From: Streptomyces sp. NRRL F-5630
Lineage (GTDB): Bacteria; Actinomycetota; Actinomycetes; Streptomycetales; Streptomycetaceae
Assembly: GCF_000719475.1 (NCBI RefSeq)
Contig: NZ_JOGO01000021.1
Span: 24,418 to 88,417 of the forward strand
Length of the DNA: 64,000 bases
Direction of reading: 5' to 3'
In this document: piece after piece, positions 8,581 to 17,011 of the stretch
How the letters are laid out: each line of letters opens with the position of its first letter
Numbering within the stretch: position 1 is the stretch's first letter
The notes under the pieces: generated by a model
Seen by the model: only the letters and a program-made list of their open reading frames with translations
Told to the model about the DNA's origin: nothing
Database searches by the model: none
Translations under genes and position numbers: made by a program

Positions 8581-8678
8581 CGAAATCAGTCCACTTCTCC
8601 TCGATTGGCCCTGTCGAGGGCCGCTCCACGGCTTCCAGGGTGGCACGTACCAGTCCACTCCGACCTCCCGGGGGCCTC
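8581..8678. promoter_or_regulatory. Divergent MocR/YczE control region with direct repeats
   Basis: The 98-bp gap between the two start codons contains the 9-mer CAGTCCACT twice in the same orientation, at 8587-8595 and 8651-8659. The copies begin 64 bp apart, about six helical turns. Widely spaced direct repeats on one face of DNA are what MocR dimers are known to bind, so these are candidate operators. The second copy is 20 bp upstream of the yczE-like ATG. Confidence 0.5.
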
Positions 8679-9326
8679 ATGACCACCGCTTCCCCGCCAC
8701 GGGCCGCCGCCTCCTTGCCGCGCCGCCTCGTCCATCTCTACGCGGGGCTGCTCCTCTACGGCTTCAGCGACGGCCTCCTGCTGCGGGCGGGCCTCGGTGT
8801 CGAGCCGTGGAACCTCTTCCACCAGGGGATATCCCGGCACACCGGGCTGAGCATCGGGACGGTCGCGATCATCGCCGGAGCGCTCGTGCTGCTGCTGTGG
8901 TGGCCGCTGCGCCAGCGCCCGGGGCTCGGCACCGTGTCGAACGTCTTCCTGGTGGGCCTCTCGATGGACGCGACGCTCGCCCTCCTGCCCTCCGCGCACT
9001 CCTGGCCCGCGCGCGGCGGCCTGCTGCTCGCCGGGGTCGTGCTCAACGGCGCGGCGACCGGCCTCTACCTCTCGGCGCGGTTCGGCGCGGGCCCGCGCGA
9101 CGGCCTGATGACCGGGCTGCACCGCCGCACGGGCCGCTCGCTGCGGCTGTGCCGGACCTTCGTGGAGGTGGTGGTGGGCCTCGTCGGCATCGCGCTCGGC
9201 GGGACACTGGGCGTCGGCACCCTCCTGTACGCGCTGGCGATCGGCCCCCTGGCGCAGTTCTTCCTCGGCGTGTTCGCCCTCCCCGCGCTCCGCCCCGTCC
9301 CGCCTCCGGACCCCGCGCGGGCATGA
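8679..9326 (+). CDS. YczE/YyaS/YitT-family integral membrane protein
   Basis: This 215-residue membrane protein has about five hydrophobic segments and the family hallmarks LLLYGFSDGLLLRAGLGVEPWNLFHQGIS near the N-terminus and GAGPRDGLMTGLHRRTG after the third span. ATG 8679 is chosen because the sequence before it (MARTSPLRPPGGL) lies in the regulatory region and is not membrane-like. The substrate of YczE proteins is unknown; divergent pairing with a MocR regulator suggests transport or sensing of a vitamin-B6-like or amino-acid-derived compound. It ends 25 bp before the glycerophosphodiesterase gene. Confidence 0.85.
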   Translation: MTTASPPRAAASLPRRLVHLYAGLLLYGFSDGLLLRAGLGVEPWNLFHQGISRHTGLSIGTVAIIAGALVLLLWWPLRQRPGLGTVSNVFLVGLSMDATLALLPSAHSWPARGGLLLAGVVLNGAATGLYLSARFGAGPRDGLMTGLHRRTGRSLRLCRTFVEVVVGLVGIALGGTLGVGTLLYALAIGPLAQFFLGVFALPALRPVPPPDPARA

Positions 9327-9339
9327 TCACGCGCGGTGC

Positions 9340-9351
9340 CATACTGCGCGC
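9340..9351 (+). promoter_or_regulatory. Candidate -10 of a leaderless promoter (glycerophosphodiesterase gene)
   Basis: CATACT at 9340-9345 is followed by six bases and then the GTG start at 9352, with no purine-rich ribosome binding site between. That spacing would put transcription start on the initiation codon. No good -35 is visible. Confidence 0.35.
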
Positions 9352-10131
9352 GTGAGCACCCCGGCCCCTCCCCCGCACCCGTTCCTGGACCACCCGCTCC
9401 CCCTCGCCTTCGCCCATCGCGGCGGCGCGGCGGACGGCCTGGAGAACACGGAGACGGCGTTCCGGCGGGCGGTCGGCCTCGGGTACACGTACCTGGAGAC
9501 GGACGTGCACACGACGGCCGACGGGGAACTGCTCGCCTTCCACGACGCGACGCTCGACCGCGTGACGGACCGCCGCGGAGCGCTCGCGGAACTGCCGTGG
9601 GCGGCGGTGCGCGAGGCGCGCGTGGGCGGTACGGAGCGGGTGCCGCGCTTCGCGGACCTCCTGGACGCCTTCCCGCGAGCGCGCTGGAACGTGGACGTCA
9701 AGGCCGAGGCCGCGCTCCGGCCGCTCATCGAGCTGATCCGGCGCCGGGACGCCTGGGACCGGGTCTGCCTCGGCTCGTTCAGTGAGCGTCGGGTCGCGCG
9801 GGCGCGGCGGCTCGCGGGCCCCCGGCTCGCCACCTCGCTCGGCACCGCGGGCGCGCTCGCGGTGCGCCTGCGCTCCTGGGGCCTGCCCTGCGTCCCGCCG
9901 CGCGGCGCGCTCGCCGCGCAGGTGCCCGTGCGGCACGGGCGGCTCACGGTCGTCGACCGCGCCTTCGTGCGGACCGCGCACGCCCGGGGACTCCAGGTGC
10001 ACGTATGGACGGTGAACGAGGAGGCGGAGATGGAACGGCTCCTGGACCTCGGCGTTGATGGCATCATGACCGACCACATCGAGACGCTGCGCACGGTGCT
10101 GCGGACCCGGGGGCAGTGGCCGGGGGCCTGA
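9352..10131 (+). CDS. Glycerophosphodiester phosphodiesterase family protein
   Basis: This 259-residue TIM-barrel enzyme of the GDPD family hydrolyses glycerophosphodiesters to glycerol-3-phosphate and an alcohol. The first metal/catalytic motif is AFAHRGGAADGLENTETAF (His and the Asn-Glu pair), followed by LETDVHTTADGELLAFHD with the acidic ligand and second catalytic His. The barrel ends with QVHVWTVNEEAEMERLLDLGVDGIMTDH. There is no signal peptide, so a cytoplasmic location is likely and the natural substrate may be a recycled lipid head group. The GTG start appears leaderless (CATACT six bases upstream). The UMF1 transporter gene follows 30 bp downstream, perhaps in one transcript. Confidence 0.9.
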   Translation: MSTPAPPPHPFLDHPLPLAFAHRGGAADGLENTETAFRRAVGLGYTYLETDVHTTADGELLAFHDATLDRVTDRRGALAELPWAAVREARVGGTERVPRFADLLDAFPRARWNVDVKAEAALRPLIELIRRRDAWDRVCLGSFSERRVARARRLAGPRLATSLGTAGALAVRLRSWGLPCVPPRGALAAQVPVRHGRLTVVDRAFVRTAHARGLQVHVWTVNEEAEMERLLDLGVDGIMTDHIETLRTVLRTRGQWPGA

Positions 10132-10161
10132 GCGGCGCGCGGGACGAGGCGAGGGAGCGGG

Positions 10162-11550
10162 ATGGGCGCGGAGACCGCGGGGGCGGCGATCGCCCCGGGG
10201 GCGGCGGACGAGGCGGGGGCGCGCAGGCGGGAGCAGCGCGGCTGGTACTTCTACGACTGGGCCTGCTCCGTGTACTCGACGAGCGTGCTCACCGTGTTTC
10301 TCGGCCCGTACCTGACCGAGGTGGCGAAGAGCGCGGCGGACGCGGACGGGTACGTGCACCCGCTGGGGCTGCCGGTGCGGGCGGGTTCCTTCTTCGCGTA
10401 CAGCGTCTCGCTCTCGGTGGTCGTCTCGGTCCTGGTGATGCCGCTCGCGGGCGCGCTCGCCGACCGCACGGGGCGCAAGAAGCCGCTGCTCGGGGCCGCG
10501 GCCTATCTCGGCGCGACGGCCACGGCGGGGATGTTCTTCCTCGGCGGGGACCGCTATCTCCTCGGCGGTGTGCTGCTCGTCGTCGCGAACGCCTCGATCG
10601 CGGTCTCGACGGTCGTCTACAACGCCTTCCTGCCGCAGATAGCCGCGCCGGAGGAACGCGACGCGGTCTCCTCGCGGGGCTGGGCCTTCGGCTACGCGGC
10701 GGGCGCGCTCGTCCTCGTCCTCAACCTCGTCCTCTATCTCGGGCACGGCTCCTTCGGCGTCAGCGAGTCGACGGCGGTGCGTATCTGCCTGGCGTCGGCG
10801 GGCCTGTGGTGGGGCGTCTTCACGCTCGTCCCGCTGCGGCGGCTGCGCGAACGGCCCGCCCCGGAGGCGGGCGGCGGCCTCGTCGGCGGGAGCTGGCGCC
10901 AGCTCGGCGCCACGCTCAAGGACATGCGCCGCCGCCCGGTGACGCTGTGGTTCCTGCTCGCGTACCTCCTCTACAACGACGGCATCCAAACGGTCATCTC
11001 GCAGGCGTCCGTCTTCGGCTCCGAGGAGCTGGGCCTGAGCCAGTCGACGCTGATCGTGGCGATCCTGCTCGTGCAGGTGCTCGCCGTGGCCGGCGCGCTC
11101 GGGATGGGACGACTCGCGCTGCGGTACGGGACGAAACGGACGGTGCTCGCCTCGCTCGGCGCCTGGACGGTCCTCGTCGCCTGCGGCTACTTCCTGCCCG
11201 CCGGGGCCCCCGTGTGGTTCTTCGTGCTCGCCGCCGGGATCGGGCTGATCATGGGCGGCAGCCAGGCGCTCTCGCGCTCGCTCTTCTCCCACCTGGTGCC
11301 CGCGGGCAAGGAGGCCGAGTACTTCTCCGCCTACGAGATGAGCGACCGCGGCATGAGCTGGCTCGGGCCGCTGCTCTTCGGGCTCACCTACCAGGTCACG
11401 GGGAGCTACCGGGACGCGATCATCTCGCTGGTGGTCTTCTTCGTGCTCGGTTTCGGCGTGCTGCTGCGGGTGCCGCTCGCGCGTGGGATGCGCGAGGCGG
11501 GGAACACCATTCCCGAGGGCGTGGAGGGCCGGGTGCGCTCCCTCGTCTGA
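10162..11550 (+). CDS. MFS transporter, UMF1/Atg22-like
   Basis: This 462-residue protein has about 12 hydrophobic segments. It opens with REQRGWYFYDWACSVYSTSVLTVFLGPYLTEVA, the hallmark of the UMF1 (vacuole-effluxer Atg22-like) branch, and has the loop motif LADRTGRKKPLL between spans 2 and 3 and YNAFLPQIAAPEERDAVSSRGWAFGY. Atg22 exports amino acids from the yeast vacuole; the bacterial substrate is unknown. ATG 10162 is preceded by GGGAGCGGG. The gene lies downstream of the GDPD gene in the same direction. A stretch of 339 bp without a gene separates it from rbpA. Confidence 0.88.
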   Translation: MGAETAGAAIAPGAADEAGARRREQRGWYFYDWACSVYSTSVLTVFLGPYLTEVAKSAADADGYVHPLGLPVRAGSFFAYSVSLSVVVSVLVMPLAGALADRTGRKKPLLGAAAYLGATATAGMFFLGGDRYLLGGVLLVVANASIAVSTVVYNAFLPQIAAPEERDAVSSRGWAFGYAAGALVLVLNLVLYLGHGSFGVSESTAVRICLASAGLWWGVFTLVPLRRLRERPAPEAGGGLVGGSWRQLGATLKDMRRRPVTLWFLLAYLLYNDGIQTVISQASVFGSEELGLSQSTLIVAILLVQVLAVAGALGMGRLALRYGTKRTVLASLGAWTVLVACGYFLPAGAPVWFFVLAAGIGLIMGGSQALSRSLFSHLVPAGKEAEYFSAYEMSDRGMSWLGPLLFGLTYQVTGSYRDAIISLVVFFVLGFGVLLRVPLARGMREAGNTIPEGVEGRVRSLV

Positions 11551-11727
11551 CCGGCGGTGACCGGCCGGGCGGGCCGTGGCCCGCTCCGCGCCCCGCACGC
11601 TCCGGACGGGCCGCGCGGATTTCGCACGCGGGCACGAAGGGCGGTAGTGTACGCGTTTGACCATCCGGATGTACCGTTCGTGCGCCTCTGAACAGCGAAG
11701 ACAGCCCGAGATTTTCGGTGCGTACAT

Positions 11728-11827
11728 CGCCAGATGTGACAAAGCGGGCACTGGTGGGTAGAAATGGGGCGGCTACGACGGCGACGCTTTGACCCTGCAC
11801 GGGAATCTTCACCGCCGACCGGACGTT
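11728..11827 (+). promoter_or_regulatory. rbpA promoters, including an exact sigma-R site
   Basis: GGGAAT at 11801-11806, exactly 18 bp, then GTT at 11825-11827 matches the sigma-R (SigR) consensus GGAAT-N18-GTT without mismatch. Transcription of rbpA from a sigma-R promoter during thiol-oxidative stress is established in S. coelicolor. Further upstream, TGTGAC, 18 bp and TAGAAA (around 11735-11764) is a weaker candidate for the constitutive promoter. The rest of the 11551-11889 gap shows nothing else I can support. Confidence 0.8.
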
Positions 11828-11889
11828 GACCGGATGACGACGACAGCGACGGCTGTCCTGTGGGCGAGCAAGCCCGGGAGGCACGATTC

Positions 11890-12264
11890 ATGAGTGAGCG
11901 AGCGCTTCGCGGCACACGCCTTGTGGTGACCAGCTACGAGACGGACCGCGGCATCGACCTGGCCCCGCGCCAGGCCGTCGAATACGCATGCCAGAACGGA
12001 CACCGCTTCGAGATGCCGTTCTCGGTCGAGGCGGAGATCCCCGCGGAGTGGGAGTGCAAGGTGTGCGGCGCACAGGCACTCCTGGTCGACGGGGACGGGC
12101 CGGAGGAGAAGAAGACCAAGCCCGCGCGCACGCACTGGGACATGCTCATGGAGCGGCGTACGCGGGAGGAGCTGGAGGAGGTCCTGGCCGAGCGCCTGGC
12201 CGTCCTGCGCTCCGGTGCGATGAACATCGCGGTGCACCCCCGCGACAGCCGTAAGTCCGCCTGA
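11890..12264 (+). CDS. rbpA: RbpA, RNA polymerase-binding protein
   Basis: RbpA binds RNA polymerase and group I/II sigma factors and stabilises the open complex; in Streptomyces it supports HrdB-dependent growth and contributes to rifampicin tolerance. Length is 124 residues, as in S. coelicolor. The core zinc-type motif is visible: CQNGHRFEMPFSVEAEIPAEWECKVCG supplies Cys and His ligands (the C-x2-C pair near residues 56-59). The C-terminal HWDMLMERRTREELEEVLAERLAVLR is the sigma-interacting helix with its preceding basic linker. ATG 11890 is preceded by GGGAG; an in-frame upstream ATG at 11860 would overlap the leader. It is monocistronic, between an exact sigma-R promoter and a strong terminator. 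Confidence 0.97.
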   Translation: MSERALRGTRLVVTSYETDRGIDLAPRQAVEYACQNGHRFEMPFSVEAEIPAEWECKVCGAQALLVDGDGPEEKKTKPARTHWDMLMERRTREELEEVLAERLAVLRSGAMNIAVHPRDSRKSA

Positions 12265-12292
12265 GTCCTCGGTCGGCGGGTGCGCAGCACGT

Positions 12293-12337
12293 AAGGCCGT
12301 GGGCCGGACACCTTCTCGGTGTTCGGCCCACGGCCTT
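12293..12337. terminator. Bidirectional terminator between rbpA and fxsA
   Basis: Arms at 12293-12312 and 12318-12337 pair over 20 bp with one G-U, loop TTCTC, followed by TCT. It sits between two convergent genes and can serve both. Confidence 0.85.
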
Positions 12338-12358
12338 TCTCGAGCCCGTGCGGGGCTC

Positions 12359-12925
12359 TCAAGGAGTGAGGGGCGGGCGCGGGCCCTCGTCCTCGTCGTG
12401 CGGCTTCGCGGGGGTGTCCTCGCGGACGACCTCGCCCTGGACGACCTTGCCGTCGGGGCGCTGGGTGCGGGCCCGGGTGTACGCGGCGCCGAAGGCACCG
12501 CCCGTGGCGGCGTCGAGCCTGCGCTGCATCGCGCGCTCGACGCGGCGCGAGAGCGCGCCCCGTATGCCGGGCACGAGGAGGACGAGCCCGGCGACGTCCG
12601 AGAGCAGCCCGGGGATCATGAGGAGCAGCCCGGCGAGCATGAGGAAGCCGTTCCCCTCGCGGCGGTCCTGGGGGGCCGCGGCGGTGGGGGGTTGCTGGAG
12701 GGTCCGGGTGAGCGCGCCGAAGGCGCGGCGGCCCGCGCGCTTGACGACCGCGCCGCCGCCGATGATCCCGGCGGCGAGCAGCGCGACGACCACGAGGCCG
12801 CCGGCCGTCTCGCCGACGAGGATCAGCAGCCAGATCTCGATCACGATCCAGGCGGCGATCCCCAGGGGGAGCCATCTGCGCGAACCGCGGCGTGTGACGG
12901 GGGGCGGGGGTGTGCTGGTCGTCAT
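12359..12925 (-). CDS. fxsA: FxsA family membrane protein
   Basis: This 188-residue protein has FxsA features: a first hydrophobic block (about 18-60, WLPLGIAAWIVIEIWLLILVGETAGGLVVVALLAAGIIGG) and a second containing GNGFLMLAGLLLMIPGLLSDVAGLVLLVPGIR, then a polar C-terminal tail rich in Asp/Glu/Pro. In E. coli FxsA (suppressor of F exclusion of T7) interacts with the phage-exclusion protein PifA; the housekeeping role in actinobacteria is not known. The ATG appears leaderless, with CACACT six bases upstream. The gene is convergent with rbpA and shares its terminator. Confidence 0.88.
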   Translation of the reverse strand: MTTSTPPPPVTRRGSRRWLPLGIAAWIVIEIWLLILVGETAGGLVVVALLAAGIIGGGAVVKRAGRRAFGALTRTLQQPPTAAAPQDRREGNGFLMLAGLLLMIPGLLSDVAGLVLLVPGIRGALSRRVERAMQRRLDAATGGAFGAAYTRARTQRPDGKVVQGEVVREDTPAKPHDEDEGPRPPLTP

Positions 12926-13033
12926 ACGTCCAGTGTGCCCTTGACGGGGCGCGGGCGGGGGGTCGGCCCTCGCCGTGGGGCGCCTCGCGCCGGGGCCGGC
13001 CCCGGGAGGCTCCCCGGCACCGGCCCCCGCTCC

Positions 13034-13894
13034 TCACTCGCCGGAGCGGCTGGACTGCGGTGGGGCCGGGAGGGGTGTGGCGGACGGCGAGGGGTCCGCG
13101 GCGGGGGACGGGTCGCGGGGACGGCCCAGGACCTTGTCGACGCGCGAGGTGACTCCCCAGGAGGTGACGCGCCACAGGGCCTCGGCGACGATGGCGCGGC
13201 TCATCTTGCTGCTGCCGAGCGCGCGTTCCACGAAGGTGATGGGGACCTCGACGACGCGGTAGCCGCTGCGCACGGCACGGCGGGCCAGGTCGACCTGGAA
13301 GCAGTACCCCTGGGACTCGACGTCCGCGAGGCCGAGGCCGCGCAGGGTCGCGGCGCGGAAGGCGCGGAAGCCTCCGGTGACGTCGCGCAGGGGGACGCCG
13401 AGGAGGAAGCGGGAGTAGGTGGAGCCGCCGCGCGAGAGGATCTCGCGGGACTTGGGCCAGTTGACCACGCGGCCCCCCGCGATCCAGCGGGAGCCGAGGA
13501 CGAGGTCGGCGTCGCGCAGGGCGGTGAGGAGCCGGGGAAGCTCCTCGGGCTGGTGCGAACCGTCGGCGTCCATCTCCACGAGGACATCGAAGCCGTGGTC
13601 GAGGCCCCAGGCGAAACCGGCGAGGTAGGCGGCGCCGAGCCCTTCCTTGCCCTCGCGGTGCAGCACCTTGACGTGGTCGTCCTCGGCGGCGAGCGCGTCG
13701 GCGAGGGCGCCCGTGCCGTCCGGGCTGTTGTCGTCCGCGACGAGGACGTGCGCCTCGGGCACCGCTTTGCGGACGCGGCCGACGATCGTACGGACGTTCT
13801 CCGCCTCGTTGTACGTCGGGATGATCACCAGCGCCTCGCCCAGCGGCGGGCGCTGACCGTCCCGGCTGCCCGGCAGACCCTCGCCTGCGTTCAC
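13034..13894 (-). CDS. ppm1: Polyprenol-phosphate mannose synthase (Ppm1/DPM1-like GT2)
   Basis: This 286-residue glycosyltransferase family 2 protein transfers mannose from GDP-mannose to polyprenyl phosphate, the donor for periplasmic protein O-mannosylation in Streptomyces. Visible motifs: VIIPTYNEAENV, VADDNSPDGTG (nucleotide-sugar binding), EMDADGSHQPEELPRLL (DxD-type metal site) and GSRWIAGG. It lacks the membrane domain found in some eukaryotic or fused mycobacterial forms, so it is the catalytic domain alone, and the C-terminus is a disordered Pro/Ser tail. GTG start with AAGGGG upstream. It is followed by fxsA after about 108 bp; the promoter must lie in the long gap upstream. Confidence 0.9.
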   Translation of the reverse strand: MNAGEGLPGSRDGQRPPLGEALVIIPTYNEAENVRTIVGRVRKAVPEAHVLVADDNSPDGTGALADALAAEDDHVKVLHREGKEGLGAAYLAGFAWGLDHGFDVLVEMDADGSHQPEELPRLLTALRDADLVLGSRWIAGGRVVNWPKSREILSRGGSTYSRFLLGVPLRDVTGGFRAFRAATLRGLGLADVESQGYCFQVDLARRAVRSGYRVVEVPITFVERALGSSKMSRAIVAEALWRVTSWGVTSRVDKVLGRPRDPSPAADPSPSATPLPAPPQSSRSGE

Positions 13895-14539
13895 TGCTGC
13901 CCCTTACGTGCCGATCGTGCGAGTGACCACCCTAGTTGCCCACACGGGCGGGCGTGGCCACGGCGGCGACACGGGGAGACGGGGGCGGGATACGACGACC
14001 ACACGTCCGGGGGATGCGCGCGGAGAGGCTGACGCGGGGCGCGCGGGAGCTGCGGATGAGGGCCCGGCGCCCTTCGGGCCGGCCAGGGACCCGCTGGCTG
14101 CGGATCGACCGTGAACCGTTGTCTACTGAGCGGCCGGGCCCCACCCGGGTCACACCGTCCCCCACGCCGCTGGCGGGGAGGGACCCCTTCCTCGTACGAA
14201 GCGTTCCCGTGTCCGGTGGACGCGGACGCTGGACCTGGTTCGCGTGGGGAGGAACTCCGGCGCGTTCCCCCCGTGGCCCAGTCGCGCCCAGCGGATGCGC
14301 GGGACGTCGCCGATCGGTTGTCCGGTGGTGGACCCGGCCGAACCTACCCGCCGACCGCCGCACCCTGTCAACACCCGTGGCCCGTGGCCCGGGACGGAGT
14401 GTCGCCCGATCCCGCAGGTCAGCGGCGAGCCCCGGGGCCGCCGCGCCCCGCCGGCCCGGGCGCGTACGGGCACGGGGGCACATCACCCCAGCGGCCGTAC
14501 GCGCCGCCCCGGGTCCACCCGGACGGCCCCGCCGTGCCC
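13895..14539. other. 645-bp intergenic gap, no gene recognised
   Basis: Open frames cross this stretch on both strands but translate to Arg/Pro/Gly-rich text without recognisable motifs or ribosome binding sites. It must contain the ppm1 promoter; TAGGGT read on the minus strand at 13935-13930 is a possible -10 without a good -35. At its other end lies the 3' end of the amidohydrolase gene. A decayed gene cannot be excluded. Confidence 0.4.
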
Positions 14540-16177
14540 TCAGGCTCCGGCCCGGAAGACCTCCCGGCCGCCGACGACCGTCACGAGGCACTCGGGAAGC
14601 GGGGTTCCAGGGGTGAGGTCGGGCAGGCCGGGGGTGCCGGAGCGGGGGTCGGTGGACCAGCGGGCGACCCGGTCGTCGGGGGCCTGCACGACGAGGGCGC
14701 CCGTGCGCCAGACGGCGTAGTCGGCGGGAGCGCCGGGGACGAGGGTGCCCGCGTCGTCGCGGCCGGCGGCGCGCCAGCCGCCGCGCGTGTGGGCGGTGAA
14801 GGCGGCCCGCACCGAGACGCGGTGCGCGGGCGTGTGGTGGAAGGCGGCGGCCCGCACCGCGCCCCAGGGGTCGAGCGGGGTCACCGGGGCGTCCGAGCCG
14901 AGGGCGAGCGGGACACCGGCCCGCAGGAGGGCGGCGAAGGGGTTGAGGGTCCGGGCCCGCTCGACACCGAGCCGCGCCGCGTACATGCCGTCCTCGCCGC
15001 CCCACAGCGCGTCGAAGGCGGGCTGCACCGAGGCGGTGAGGCCGAGTTCGGCGAAGGCGGCGATCGACCCGGCGTCGAGCATCTCGGCGTGCTCCACGCG
15101 GTGGCGCAGCGCGCGCACCCGGTCCAGGCCCGTCTTCTCGGCCGCCGCGCGGAAGCCCGCGACGACCGCGCCGATCGCCGCGTCCCCGATCGCGTGGAAG
15201 CCGGCCTGGAGCCCGGCCTCGGTGCACGCCGTGACGTGCTCGGCGACGGCCTCGGCGTCGAGGTAGGGCGTGCCCCGGTGGCCGCTCGCCGCGTCCTCGT
15301 ACGGGGCGTGCAGGCACGCGGTGTGCGAGCCGAGCGCGCCGTCTGCGAAGAGGTCGCCCGCGGCGCCGCGCGCGCCGAGGGCGCGGACGCGCTCCGCGTC
15401 CCGCTCCCCCGCGACCGCCTCGGCCCAGTAGCCGACGACGCGCGGCCCGCTCTCCTCCTCCGCGAGGCGCAGCAGGCCCGTGAAGTCCTCCTCGTCGGAG
15501 ATCTCCGCGCCCCCGCACTCGTGGACCTGCCCGATGCCGCGCGAGGCGGCGTGCGCGAGCGCGGTGCGCTGGGCCTCCTCGCGCAGCGCGGGCGTCACGG
15601 CACCGTACGCGGCGGCGCGGACGGCGTGGTGGGCGTCGGCGGTGAGCGGGGCCTCGGGGTCGTAGCCGCGCAGGCTCGCGGCGCGGGGGACGAGGTCGAG
15701 GAGCGCGGTCGTGACCTGCGCCGAGTGCACGTCGATGCGCGAGAGGTAGAGCGGGCGCCCCCCCGTGGCGCGGTCGAGTTCGGCACGGGTCGGGGGGCGG
15801 CCAGCGGGCCAGCGCGCCGCGTCCCAGCCGTGGCCGAGCAGGACGCGGTCCCCGGCGCGGTCGCGGGCGTGCGCGGCGACGCGGTCGAGTGCCTCCTCCA
15901 GGCTCGCGGCCTCACTCAGGTCGAGCCCGGTGAGGGCGAGTCCGGTGCCGGTCGCGTGCACGTGCGCGTCCACGAACGCCGGGGTGACGAGGGCGCCTTC
16001 GAGGTGGACGACCTCGTCGACGCCGTCCGCGAAGGCGTCCGCCGCGCCTTCGGAGCCGACCCAGGCGACGTGACCGCGTTCGACGACCATGGCGGTCGCG
16101 AAGGGATCGGCGGGGCTGTGCACCTCGCCACCGCGGAGCAGGACGGTAGGGGGCGGCGGGGGTGTCGTGCGGTTCAT
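14540..16177 (-). CDS. YtcJ-like metal-dependent amidohydrolase
   Basis: This 545-residue amidohydrolase family 3 protein has metal ligands in VDAHVHATG (HxH motif), HGWDAARWP, a central FHAIGDAAIGAVVAGFRAA, HRVEHAEMLD, and the catalytic aspartate in LALGSDAPVTPLDPW. Such enzymes hydrolyse N-substituted amides or formamides; the physiological substrate is unknown. The N-terminal segment LRGGEVHSPADPFATAMVVERGHVAWVG is the typical small beta-sandwich. The ATG start appears leaderless (CACACT six bases upstream). A longer frame extends to 16474, but its extra residues are Arg/Pro-rich and overlap the Lrp gene, so it is rejected. Confidence 0.9.
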   Translation of the reverse strand: MNRTTPPPPPTVLLRGGEVHSPADPFATAMVVERGHVAWVGSEGAADAFADGVDEVVHLEGALVTPAFVDAHVHATGTGLALTGLDLSEAASLEEALDRVAAHARDRAGDRVLLGHGWDAARWPAGRPPTRAELDRATGGRPLYLSRIDVHSAQVTTALLDLVPRAASLRGYDPEAPLTADAHHAVRAAAYGAVTPALREEAQRTALAHAASRGIGQVHECGGAEISDEEDFTGLLRLAEEESGPRVVGYWAEAVAGERDAERVRALGARGAAGDLFADGALGSHTACLHAPYEDAASGHRGTPYLDAEAVAEHVTACTEAGLQAGFHAIGDAAIGAVVAGFRAAAEKTGLDRVRALRHRVEHAEMLDAGSIAAFAELGLTASVQPAFDALWGGEDGMYAARLGVERARTLNPFAALLRAGVPLALGSDAPVTPLDPWGAVRAAAFHHTPAHRVSVRAAFTAHTRGGWRAAGRDDAGTLVPGAPADYAVWRTGALVVQAPDDRVARWSTDPRSGTPGLPDLTPGTPLPECLVTVVGGREVFRAGA

Positions 16178-16308
16178 GGACCCAGTGTGGCGCGTGCGGC
16201 GGGGGCGCCGGTACGAGGGGGCGCGCGCGGAGGGGGCGGGCCCTGCCGGGTACGCGGGGCCTCGGACGGCGAACCCCCGGGCGGCGCGCCCTCGGAGGGG
16301 CGCGCCCC

Positions 16309-16749
16309 TCAGATGTGCGGGGGCCTGGACTCGTACGGCGTGGAGAGGACGACCGTCGTGCGGGTGGAGACCCCGGCCAGGGAGCGGACCCTGGCGAGGA
16401 GGTTCTCCAGGTCGTGGGGGCTCTGCACGCGGACCTTGAGGATGTAGTTCTCGTCGCCGGCGACGCTGTGGCACGCCTCGATCTCCTCGACGGGGGCGAG
16501 GCGTTCGGCGATGTCGTCGGGGGCGGAGGGGTCGAAGGGCTTGACGGAGATGAACGCCGTCATGGCGAGGCCGACGGCCTCCGGGTCGACGACGGCCGCG
16601 TACCCCCGGATGACACCCCGCTGTTCGAGCCGCCGCACCCGCTGGTGCACCGCCGAGGTGGACAGGCCCGTGGCCTTGCCCAGGTCGGTGTAGCTCATCC
16701 GCCCGTCGGCGACGAGCAACCGCACGATCTGCCGGTCGAGGTCCTCCAT
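16309..16749 (-). CDS. Lrp/AsnC family transcriptional regulator
   Basis: This 146-residue protein has an N-terminal helix-turn-helix (DRQIVRLLVADGRMSYTDLGKATGLSTSAVHQRVRRLEQRGVI, about 4-47) and a C-terminal RAM/AsnC effector domain with the conserved CHSVAGDENYILKVRV. Proteins of this class respond to amino acids and assemble into octamers. The ATG lies 7 bp from TAGGTT (16762-16757), which has CTGTCC 18 bp further upstream, suggesting a leaderless promoter. The next gene in its direction is the amidohydrolase 131 bp away; joint control is possible but unproven. Confidence 0.92.
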   Translation of the reverse strand: MEDLDRQIVRLLVADGRMSYTDLGKATGLSTSAVHQRVRRLEQRGVIRGYAAVVDPEAVGLAMTAFISVKPFDPSAPDDIAERLAPVEEIEACHSVAGDENYILKVRVQSPHDLENLLARVRSLAGVSTRTTVVLSTPYESRPPHI

Positions 16750-17011
16750 GCCGCTGAACCTACCGCCCGGCGCGGGCCCTGGACAGGCGCGGGTGCCCCG
16801 TCTCGCACCGTGGACAGCTCGGGCGCGCGTGCCCCCGTACGCCCCCCGGACGCCTCCTCACCCCCACTTTCACACCCTCGTGTGACGAATACCACACCCG
16901 GGGAGCCGTGTCCGCACAGGTGTCGCGATTACCGGGCGGGGCCGGGGGGAAGTGCTTGCTGTGGTCGAGGCCGCAGTGCCTTGTCGGCCCACCCGAGGGG
17001 GAGAAACCCGA

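Noticed and set aside
13936..14616. 226-codon plus-strand frame in the gap upstream of the amidohydrolase gene
   Set aside because: Translation is Arg/Pro-rich with no motif and runs into the antisense of the amidohydrolase gene.
16178..16474. N-terminal extension of the amidohydrolase frame
   Set aside because: Overlaps the Lrp gene, reads as Arg/Pro-rich noise, and the amidohydrolase N-terminal fold starts at MNRTTPPPPPTVLLRGGE.
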